NCBI GenBank assembly: GCA_022661535.1
Contig: JAKULF010000005.1
Coordinates: 3,038,001 to 3,102,000 of the forward strand
Length of the DNA: 64,000 nt
Reading direction: 5' to 3'
Source: Eutypa lata
Taxonomy: Eukaryota; Ascomycota; Sordariomycetes; Xylariales; Diatrypaceae
This document shows, piece by piece, positions 37,699 through 47,507 of the stretch. Under the pieces are notes generated by a model. It worked only from the letters and a program-made list of their open reading frames with translations. It ran no database searches and was not told the origin of the DNA. A program made the position numbers and the translations under genes. The stretch's first letter is position 1. Each line of letters begins with the position of its first letter.

Positions 37699-39120
37699 AT
37701 GGCGAACCTTCTTTCCCGGTTAACTACGCATATCCCGGGCTCGGTGCGGAATGGAGGCATTGAGATACGTGACATAGTGACCAGGCTGGGGGCACTGACT
37801 CTTCTCCTATGGTCTGGTACTAGTCGCCGCATACGCCTCGCTGGCGCATGCATATTGCTACTGTGAGTGATAGTAATATGCACAGGTGCCCTTCGTGGCT
37901 GCTCAGCTTCGCTAGGCGACGACGATGTCCCCTAACAGTTTTTTAGGATGTTCGTGACGTACCTCTCACTACCAACCATCAAGACAGTCCCCGTCCCCCG
38001 CGTATCGCTCGAGTACCAGCAGCCCGCCAGCTCGATGTACAACGTGTCCAAGGTAGCGCTCCTGATCGAGAACCGGCCGTTCCCGTTCCTGGCGCCGCTG
38101 ATGCTGCACTTCATCTCAGTGGTGCCGCCGGACTGGCGCTTCCGGTTCATGGGGTCGGAGGAGTCGGTGGCGAGCATCAACGGGTCCATCGCGATCCGGC
38201 AGCAGGTGGCGGCGGGGAAGCTCGACCTGACGTACATCCCGAGCAACATGTCGACGGCGAGCCAGGAGCTCATCAGCCGGTTCCTGACGAACCTGTGGCT
38301 GTACGAGACGGTGCTGCAGCCGGCCGAGTGGCTGCTCGTCTTCCAGACCGACAGCATCCTCTGCGCCAACAGCCGCCAGAACCTCAACGACTTCCTCGAC
38401 TACGACTGGGTCGGGGCCCCCTGGAACCCGTCGGGCCGCTTCGGCGGCAACGGCGGCCTGTCCCTGCGCCGCGTCAGCTCCATCGTCGAGGTCCTCCGCG
38501 ACCAGGTCCGCGCCAACGACTCCGAGCCCGAGGACGTCTGGCTGACGGAGCGGCTGGGCCACCGCCCCGGCGCCCTCATGGCCAACGGGAGCCTCTCGCT
38601 GACCTTCAGCGGCGAGATGAACCAGGGCGTCCCCGAGGAGGTCGGCAAGACAACGGGAGAAGCAGAAGAAGAAGAAGCTGCTGCTGCTGCTGCGGCTACT
38701 ACTGCGACTACGGACGCCGACGGCCGGCTCGCCAACTACAACAGCACCCTGGAGGCGGCGGAGGCGGGCGAGTGGATCGAGGAGCTCGACAACTGGCGCG
38801 AGGGCTTCTACGAGCCCATGGGTTACCACACGGGCGGCAGCGGCGCCTACATGCACGGCGGCATCTGGGGCACGCCCGAGAAGCGCAAGCACATCTGGCA
38901 GTACTGCCCCGAGGTCAAGATGACGCTGCGCATGGACGCCGCCCGGTACATGCCGGGGAACTGCCACCCGAACTGGAAGAGGGGCGTCGAGGGAGACGTC
39001 GGCGCCCGCCCGGCGGAGGAATTCTACGGCCAAGTGGGTGCCGTGGACCTGGGTTACGGCACCGAGGTCATCGACGGCGTCGAGTACCCGATGCTTCCGC
39101 CGAATTTGGCGCCTTGGTAG
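37699..39120 (+). CDS. DUF5672 protein B, GC-rich paralogue with low-complexity insertion
   Basis: Two exons, 37699-37862 and 37947-39120, give 445 residues. The first exon plus the start of the second makes a membrane anchor (RIRLAGACILLLMFVTYLSL). The body aligns block by block with DUF5672 protein A: KVALLIENRPFPFLAPLMLH, ISVVPPDWRFRFMGS, EWLLVFQTDSILCANS, LDYDWVGAPW, RFGGNGGLSLRR, GYHTGGS and QYCPEV. Compared with A it carries an extra segment (about residues 270-320) with Glu and Ala runs and a Thr/Ala stretch, followed by a Gly/Trp-rich part. The first exon is of normal composition, but from about 37970 to 39110 the sequence is very GC-rich with mostly G/C in codon position 3, producing long false frames on both strands. 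ATG 37699 is preferred; in-frame upstream ATGs exist at 37525 and 37600. Biochemical function unknown. Confidence 0.83.
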
Positions 39121-41076
39121 ATTTATAGCGTTGATGGCTTTTGTTTTTGTGGAGTTTAGGCAAGGGGGGAGGGGATACGGAAAGGGGCAGGAGCAGGAGC
39201 AGGAGGTCTTTTGTACTATTATGATAACCCACCACGTTCGAGGCGGCGATTTTCGGCCATCTTAGACTACCACGGGTGAGATGTAGGAGGATAAACTTGG
39301 AAGGTAACGAGTATTAGTCACTACGTCGAGAGGCTACTATTGGTTCGTAAATTCACTGCGGTTTAAGGATATCTCGTGATAAGTCAACCACCCCTTTTGC
39401 AGGAGGCGCATGTGTGTATGTATCTGTTGGTGAGGAGACTTGGCACTGAACGTCATCATAACACATCCATGTCAGAAGGAAGTTTCTGTCCTCCTGGTAA
39501 TCATTACTATACCCAATCATAGTTAACAAACTACCCTTGACAGTTCTGGCAAGGCCCTTTTGGCCAAAATACACGATTTAAAGAAATTCAATATACTTTG
39601 TTGCTGGGAACTAGAAGACAGCTTGCACCAAACTCGGCTTACGTATGTAAATATGAGATGGCTCTCCTTTAGACATGAGAAAATACAATTTTTGGGGGGG
39701 TGGGGGGTCCTGATATTATCTTTTAAATAGTTGATATGCTATCAAATCGAACTATCCTAACGAACACCCAGACATGGCCCTAGATATCTGAACTAACGGA
39801 CAACTTGGTATTATCTTCACGAGTTCCTCATCATGCAAACATTTAATATAGAAGAATAAAGGATAAAAGCCTGAGTGATAATAACTGTCTATCATTTACT
39901 TGTTAGAATCAAGAATCAATGATTAAGTTAATATCTGTGCTATAGAGGGCCTCTGGCATGTGTATGGCAGGTAGACAACCATGGATTCTTTCAAGGAGAT
40001 GATGCTATACTGTTAACTCTAAGGAATATATAAAACCTGCATATTATATTGAAATACATTCTTCTGTACGGTTAATGTTATATTCTTGTTCCTTGTGAAG
40101 TTATATTTCGAGATAATAAAGCATACTTCAACCAGGTCTCAATTCGGGCTTATTTTGTTATAGGCAGTGTTGGTATTAACTAGGACAGGTTGGAATAGCC
40201 AAGTGATAGTTTGAACGCTATCAGAATATTTTGCTAGAGAAAGCCCCTATTAATTATTGATTGATTGATGCTAAAGGCGAAACTCGTACCCTTGCTATAC
40301 TCCTGTCATACTATCACGGGAAATCGGGCTGTTTGGGTGCCTTGCTTTTTGTTGCTGGCTACCTTTATAGGATACATCATTTGTTGGCATCATAGACAGA
40401 GCATCGTGTATGCAACTGTGAAGACTACCTACATATGTATTGGAATAAAGCTGTATTATCGACCGCTAGTTCATTGAAAATAGGAAGGTGACACGAAATC
40501 AAAATATTGAAATAACAATGCCTAATAATATATCTCAACAAATTGAAAGCAGTCTTAATAAAATTGAAAATGAAGATTTCTGGAGTGTTTGGTTTCGGTC
40601 AACTGCAGGGACAACAAAGGAGTGGGTGGGGTCATCTCTTACTGGGTAGGTCGCAGTCGTAGTAGGCTTGGACCAGCTCTGGGGCATGCGTCATTCATCC
40701 ATTGGCTCAATCAATCAATCGTGTCCTCTCAGCCTTTCTATGCAACGCAGGGCTTTGACCATTTAGAGCTCTACAACACCGTTCTTCCCTCTAATATATT
40801 GAATCTTTGTATGATATTGTATCTTAAAATTTGCATGTGTAGACTTTGTTGCCCTGGGTATAGGTTGGTTGTAAAGGTTGTTGTCCTGTTGTAACTACTA
40901 GCTTCCACTGACAGCCTACGAATACGAACACCTGCTTTTCTCTCCCTCTTCCTCTCCACAAAGATGAATTCATATCTCTACATCTTGCCCAGTCATCACG
41001 ATATCCGACCATAATCGCCTACCAAATATACCTAATTTATTATATTCGTTGAATGTTCTTTTTCGTTTTTGCGACA
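39121..41076. other. AT-rich gene-free region upstream of SEC12
   Basis: About 2 kb. From roughly 39600 to 40560 it is strongly AT-rich, with stops in all frames and no recognisable gene or transposon. The last 400 bp probably hold the SEC12 promoter. Confidence 0.5.
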
Positions 41077-43059
41077 ATGGCCAACCAGATTCCTAGTGCC
41101 AAGATCACACTCTCGTACCCGTTGTACGTCTGCGACTGGGTCGATGCAAATCAACTGGTAGTTGGAGGCGGAGGCGGTTCGGGTCGCAACGGAGTAGGGA
41201 ATAAACTCGTGAGTTTGTGCTTATTTCGTTTTATGTTAATGCTTTCCTGGGTTTCCGCCACTCCCTTGACGCGTTTAATAAGGATGAACGGGCTGATCAT
41301 TTGGGGCTAAATTCCGATCGGATCCTAGACACTTCTCGATGCCTCCAATCCGACCGAACTGTCGCAAGTAACCGAACTCGAACTGAGCAAAGACGAAGAC
41401 AACCCAACCTCGCTCGCTGTTAGTCATGGTCCTCGTAAAGATGGAAGCATTACGGTGTTTGCTGGGGTGAACTCGAGCCCCGACGATATCAAAAAGGGAA
41501 AGAACCAAACCCTACGGGTTCTAGGCATTAAAAAAAGGTCGGCGGCTAAGAGTAGCGGTGTAAAGTCACCCGAATTCGTGGAGCTCGTGAGGGATTCGCT
41601 GTTCATGCATAAGGATGGAGACACTTACCAACGCCTCCTCCGACTCTCCCCCCATTTTGAAGGATATCCGCAACTCGGCGCCGCTGCCACCGGCTTTTCT
41701 AAAGTTCCCCAGATCGCCCTTTTCGATGTGCCAATTTCGCCCGGACCCGCGAGGTGGAAATTTCGGGGCAGTCGGGACATCTCCAAGGAAGCAATGGATT
41801 TGGATGTCGTCCAGAAGACTCCAGACACCTACGAGCTCGCCTACTGCGACGAGCACGACATATTCACCGTTGAGGTGAATAAGGAAGACATCTCCGAGCC
41901 TAAATGTATTTATAGCCTCTCCGCTGAGGAGGGGTCGACCGCGAGACCCTCTTTCCGATCCCTGCGGTACCTGACGCCCGGTTTTCTCGTCGCCGTCGTG
42001 AACAAGTCCGGTTCCGGAGGCGTCGCATTGCAGGGCTACCGCCTACCGAGCAAAGATCAGGAGACGGCCCGGCTTGCTATACAGAAGTCCCTACCTAAGT
42101 CTGTGTCCAAGGCAACCGGTCTTGCCGTGCGGAACCTCTCACCGCCCTCGTCGCCGATCGAGAAGCAGGGCCACGCACAGTTCGTCATAGCGGTCGCCGG
42201 AAATGATTCGTCCATATCCCTCTTTACCATGGAGCACAAGACCACCCTAGACGTAGAGCTTCTTGTCGACTTGGCGCCTTTCCAGACCATCAAGTCCGCC
42301 CACCCTTCCAACATAACCAGCCTGTCATTCTCCGCATTTGTGCCCCCCAACACGGCATCGTCTAAAAAGCTTGACCAATTATCCGTCAAGCTCGCTAGTG
42401 TCGCGGTTGGCTTCACCACCATAGTCCACAGTATACCTTTAAAGAAGTATATCGAGAAGGCGGCTCCGGTGCGAGGGCCCCCGAGACCATCGCGGTACGT
42501 CGTGGCTTTGAAGTCCCAAGGCGAATCTCACGTCGCGCTTCTCACCGTCCTAGCCGCTGTAGTGCTTTTCATGGCGCTCATAGGCCAAACGTTCCTCGAA
42601 GCGAAGAGCCTCACCACACCTGTGCTCGGCGCCAAAGACTATCTCCCCGCGTCATGGACCGTTCCCCTACGCAAACAGGCAGCCCCCATCGTCGTCGACT
42701 CTGATTCTACTAATTCCGACACGAATCTAAAGACGATCGAAGAACTCCTGGCCAACATCAAGCCCTCCGAACAAGATGATGCACAACAGCAGCAACAACG
42801 AGTCGTCATTAAACACGGCGATACGGCAACGACGGGTCCCGACGGCCTCCCGGATCTACACGTCGGCTTCCACGACGAGGAGACGCACGGCCCGGCGACG
42901 GCCTGGGAAGACCTGGACCCGGAGGAGCGCGATCTCTGGAAGCAGCGGCTCCAGAAGACGGGCCACTGGGTCGAGGACATGGGCGAGACAATCTTCCGGG
43001 GCGTGCTGTTCGGCGAGATCGGCGGCGCCATCGGGAACATCATTGGTGAAGCGCTGTGA
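41077..43059 (+). CDS. SEC12: Sec12, ER guanine-nucleotide exchange factor for Sar1
   Basis: ER membrane protein that loads Sar1 with GTP to start COPII coat assembly. Two exons, 41077-41208 and 41329-43059, give 620 residues. The first 44 residues contain YVCDWVDANQLVVGGGGGSG then RNGVGNK, the conserved Gly-rich potassium-loop (K-loop) hallmark of Sec12. The cytosolic part forms a divergent seven-bladed beta-propeller. A single transmembrane helix (about residues 445-468, ALLTVLAAVVLFMALIGQTF) is followed by a lumenal tail with Gln and acidic stretches, ending FGEIGGAIGNIIGEAL. The acceptor at 41328 is chosen because it gives NKL-TLLDASNP in the propeller frame. The substrate GTPase gene SAR1 is 8 kb downstream on the other strand. 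Confidence 0.9.
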
Positions 43060-43943
43060 TGTGAATGCGAAAAAAAGATGAAAGAAGAAAGGAATGTAAG
43101 TAAATGAAAAGGGAAATCGGAGTCAGCGGGTTCGAATTGTGCACCGGGTCCGGGTTTGGGCTCGGACTGCAGGAGTTTAAAATCGAGAAACTCGGGTCGA
43201 CTCTGCCTGTCATGTCATGTTCTATCATGCACGGATGGATGGACGGATGCGTATATGAATATGTGACATATATGATAAATGGATGGATGGATGGGTTGAT
43301 TAATGATGTCTTGGTTGTTGATGTATGATGGATGGCTAGGTGAAGGCTTGATGTGTGAATAGGTGACTTGAGAAATCACAATATTGCATTTATCAGGAGT
43401 AAGAAAAAAGAATATGTTATTTTTCGGTTAGGCACTCATGTGTTACAACCACATACATCTATATACATATATATATATATATATATATACTAATTGTTCA
43501 TACCTATTCAACTTGTACCAGTTACGACTATTGATTTATCGTCTACTATTCCCAGTATACTTTTTCTGAGAGTGTACTGAACATACCTCTAGTGCTTGTT
43601 TTTATATACACTCTCCCTCCAAAGCGGTATTAACGAAAAATAAATAGGGAAAACCCCCATTGGAAATAAATGTATCTGGCTAGTTACCTAACGGCACGAT
43701 AAGAGTGAAATACTGGCTATAGTTGGTGTATGCTAGCTAAGTACCTACCCAGATCTGTATCTGGGGACCACCGCATACACATATTGAGCAAAGCTCGACA
43801 TATAGCACGGGAAGATGACAAGATCTATAACATGCTCCCAGATACATATACGTGGGTGTATACCTAGCATCCATCCATCCATCTATCTCGCCTCATCACA
43901 TATATAGTAGGAAGCGGGTGACCAGGTAACCTATACAGATCCC
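43060..43943. other. Convergent 3' region with simple repeats
   Basis: No gene. It contains GGATG/GGATGGATG repeats (about 43233-43335), an (AT)n microsatellite (43467-43489) and a second CATC run near 43868-43885. Confidence 0.6.
43467..43489. repeat. (AT)n microsatellite
   Basis: Uninterrupted AT dinucleotides, visible directly, in the 3' intergenic region between SEC12 and the dioxygenase gene. Confidence 0.9.
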
Positions 43944-45681
43944 TCATAGTTCAACGAGCGAGAAATCAAACTCGAGGTACCACTTAGGCTTATACTTCTG
44001 CTTCCACAGTTGTTCACCGTCGCGCTCCTTCCGCTCCGTTTCCCCGTCATTCCCGCCATTCCCGCCATTCCCGCCATTCCCGCCATTCCCACCAACACTC
44101 CCACTACCCATACCAATTCTACTAACCTCCCCACCAACCGTCTTCTCCTTGTTGCTTTCTACCCCATCATCTCCCACACTCCCCTCCTCCTCGCTCAGCG
44201 GTCGAAACTCAACCAGCAGCTCCTCCTTGACCGCAAACGCCGCGTCCCCGCGCACATACGGATCGTCCCTATCGAAGACCTGCGTGGTCAGGGTCCTGAA
44301 CCCCGGGGCCGAGACGACGAAGTGCAGGTGGCCGGGGCGGAACGGGTGGCGGTCCAGCAAGCCCAGCAGCCGGCCCGCCGGCCCGTCGTCGGGGATCGGG
44401 TACGCCGTCGGCTTCAGGCAGACGAACGAGTAGTATCCCCCGCCATGCTTGCCTCTGGCGTCGGCCTGGGCTCCGGCGTCAGAGAAGGTGTTGTTGGTAA
44501 AGGTGGCGCTGGTGGTGGTGGCGAACCGCCCCCGCAGGTTCATGTCGGGCTGCAGGTCGTCCTGCTGCTCGTAGAGCCCGTTGGGCGCCGACTGCCAGAC
44601 CTCGAGCATGGCCCCCGACGTGATCGGGGCGCCCGTAGTCGCGGATCGGACGCGCCCTGAGATCCGCGCGAGGAGGGGCAGGCACGAGGCGTGCAGGTCG
44701 GCGGCGGTGGCCTCGGAGGTGTACAATGGTGGGGGGGAACTGCTGACGAGGGACTGAGCCGGGGTGGGAGGTAAAGGGGGAAAGAGCCCTAGTAGGATGC
44801 TGGAGCCGAGCGGCTTGAGGGGTGCGTCCGCGCGGTAGAAGGGCCCGAGGATCGCGGACGGCGTTGCGGTGACCGCCGTGGTTGTGGCGGTACCGGTGGA
44901 TGATGACGATGACGATGATGACTGAAGCTGTTGCTGCTGCTGCTGCTGTTTGGAGGTGATCTCGTCGACGAGCGATTCGAGGCCTAATACGTCACAGAGC
45001 AGACCCGTCTCGTTGCGCTTCGAATCGGACATACGGCCTGCCTCGTTTATCTACACATGATAATTTAGTTTCAGTTTAGCATTCGGATTAAGGGGAAAAG
45101 GGGGAGTTGGGTGATGGCGGTATGGAAAGAAAGCCCAGATGCATGTTGGATCACTCTTGAGAGGGCAGTAGTAGAAACGGATGAAGACTTATTATCAGCA
45201 AAAATTCAGTGCTGATTTCGTCATTTTCAACCCCTTCTTTTATCCGTCGTTGTTGAGATGGCTTCTTAAGAGCCTGCGCGGCCACATACCTACCTGACTT
45301 GTTATGTATAACAACCTGATACCCCATAAGAATAAGAAAAGAAGAGGGGGGGATCAAAAAGGGCCCGATGGTACAACAGATCCTATATCAAGTACACCCT
45401 TCGTAACATGCTGGATATACGTACATATATAGATGATTTATACAACTGCAAGTGACACATTGGTTTGATTCGAGGCAAGGAAAATAAATCGAAACACAAC
45501 TCACCATCTCGACACCTGCCATCCATTCCTCAACAGTAAGGTCTACCTCTCGCGCGAAGTCATGCAGGTGCTTCACTAGGCTCGGCATGATCTGGGCGAG
45601 GCGTGGGTTGGCGTTCAGACCCGTGGCAGCGATGACGCTATCCGTGAAGCGAGAATCGTGCTTTGGTTTCGTTCCCTCATC

Positions 45682-45726
<45 letters not shown>

Positions 45727-45744
45727 ATGATGTTGCTTCGTCAT
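43944..45744 (-). CDS. Intradiol ring-cleavage dioxygenase (catechol/hydroxyquinol 1,2-dioxygenase type) with low-complexity insertions
   Basis: Fe(III) enzyme opening catecholic rings between the hydroxyls, in the beta-ketoadipate type of aromatic degradation. Two exons on the minus strand, 45744-45505 and 45050-43944, give 448 residues, against about 300 for the family. It starts with polyQ (13 CTG on the plus strand, 45685-45723). The N-terminal dioxygenase helical domain follows (PRLAQIMPSLVKHLHDFARE, TVEEWMAGVEM, LLCDVLGLESLVDEIT). Iron ligands are visible: GPFYRADAP (Tyr about 151), YYSFVCLKPTAYPIPDDGP (Tyr), and HPFRPGHLHFVVSAPGF (His pair). Ser/Thr/Gln runs (about 115-140) separate the helical domain from the core. 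A GGN repeat (44044-44095) interrupts the C-terminal part before the end EFDFSLVEL. Hydroxyquinol dioxygenase is the nearest guess for substrate; I cannot decide it from sequence. Confidence 0.88.
44044..44096. repeat. 9-bp tandem repeat (CATTCCCGC)n inside the dioxygenase gene
   Basis: About five near-perfect units, encoding repeated Gly-Gly-Asn on the minus strand in the dioxygenase C-terminal region. Confidence 0.85.
45685..45723. repeat. (CTG)13 trinucleotide repeat encoding polyglutamine
   Basis: Thirteen CTG units on the plus strand read as CAG codons in the first exon of the dioxygenase gene. Candidate variable-length microsatellite. Confidence 0.9.
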
Positions 45745-47507
45745 GGTGTTGTTTAGTGATGCTGGAATGGGAACACAGACCGAAAATGAGGAAGGCCGAT
45801 GAGTATCTAGTTGATTTTGGAGGTGCGGCTTGGAACGTAAAAGTAAGGGTGACTTGAAGCCTTTAGTTAGTCTTTACGCTTCGAGTGGAAAGGGAAGACG
45901 AAGTTGGATCTTCAGGATATGAGGATATGAAGGTGGAAGAGAGTAAAGGTAACGTATTATGAAGTGTATCAGCCAACGGTCATAGTAGAATACTGTATAT
46001 AAATAAATACTTACATACAAATGGGTCATCCTCTTGTACCGAGTCCAGGTTCAATGTTGCTGAGCTATCATAGCTTTCTTTCTCTCCCCGAGCAAACTTT
46101 CCTTCTCCATGCCAATAAAATGACATACATACATACCTACAAAGAACAAACATACATTAAGTACATGCCGAAGCCATGTGTCATACATCTCGTACATACA
46201 TAGGTACATACATACCTAACCATTAACTTCACGCCTCAAGGTATGGAAGGAACTGTGACAGGCGCTTCGAAGGCATATCGGATAGATGCGCTATATGCTT
46301 TCCACTCCACCTACCTAGGTAGGTACGTATGTCGTTCCTCATTCCCGCTTCTCTTCGCATACTTTAGCTTCGTAAAGCGAGCGACACCTCATGTATTGTA
46401 GGTCGAATCTTCGATAACTCGGACCCGACGTAACCGTAGAGCGAGCGGGTTTAAAAAGGAATTTGAAACAAGGGTCGATCGGAGATTTGACTACTGACAC
46501 ATCACTCTTTTCGCTTGTTCATCCCATGTGCGAACCGACGAACCGGGCCCTCCGCCTCGGTCCTCGATGTATTTATTATGAATGGATGGGATGGATAGAT
46601 GCAGGCATGGATGCAGCTACACAGCCGCCTTGTCTGGTTTGGCCTGATCGGACGGGGGCCAGTGCGGCAACGGAAAAAAAAAAGAAAAAGCAACATCATA
46701 TATGACAGCCCTACCTACATACCTACCAACCTACACACTCACTCATTCGTTCGAATCCCTGCTTGTCTTACAACGGGAACCTACAGGTAGCCTTGGACTA
46801 TAAAAAAATTGAACAGAACTCAGTTGCTTACCTACCTACCTGTCTACTTCGTTTATAGATCTCCTTTCAAGTGAGCGAGATAATCTCCAGATAGAGAATA
46901 GAGGCAATGCTGTGCATGCTCCTTTTATCTCCGCATCAAAAGCGGTGCTAGGCCGGTAGCGGCAAGGTAAGCACCCGCCGGCAAGGAATCAGGTGTTCAA
47001 GTATACTCTCTATTCTGACAAGGAGATCAATACTAGACGGATACTTACACCTCGTGGAAACCTAGTTTAAAGTACTCATCCCCTATGTATACCTAAGTTC
47101 AAAACAAAGCTCTAGTAGTCACTACTCACGACTTACATAGGTAATTAGTAGGTAGGGACGGATAGTCTTGGCTTGATGAAGCTAATAATAATACTTTATA
47201 AGTGTATACGGTAATAATGTATGTAATGCTCCAGTTAAACTGAAATGTATATATATTTACATGTGTTTAAAAGAAAACGAGAAAACAACTCTAGGAATAC
47301 CTAGGAGGTAGTTTCGGTAAGTAGGTAGTTAGACAATCGCTCGCGTGCCTGCGTGCCTATGATGTAGTGACTTGGTATAGAATCCCCGAACCCTTTATAA
47401 AACTCCCGCTCTAAGAGTAGTAGCGAAAAAGAAGGAAAAAAACAAAACAAAAACCCATATGAATTTCTTAATCTCTGTCTCTGTCTCTAACCTCTGTAAT
47501 TCTTGTA
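45745..47507. other. Intergenic region upstream of the dioxygenase gene
   Basis: No gene supported. It contains many ACATAC/TACCTACC motifs, including the perfect 16-bp palindrome ACCTACCTAGGTAGGT at 46309-46324. A GTTCGAATCCC string near 46750 resembles a tRNA B box, but no cloverleaf can be built. Confidence 0.5.

Noticed and set aside
38116..39033. 305-residue open frame on the minus strand (and a 277-residue frame on the plus strand) within DUF5672 B
   Set aside because: Arg/Ala/Val-rich translations produced by high GC with few stops; the DUF5672 frame explains the sequence with conserved blocks.
43125..43145. GGGTTCGAATTG resembling a tRNA T-arm
   Set aside because: The stem does not pair and no cloverleaf is possible; it lies in the SEC12 3' flank.
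46740..46765. GTTCGAATCCC resembling a tRNA B box
   Set aside because: Flanking bases cannot pair as a T-arm, and no A box or anticodon arm lies at the right distance.
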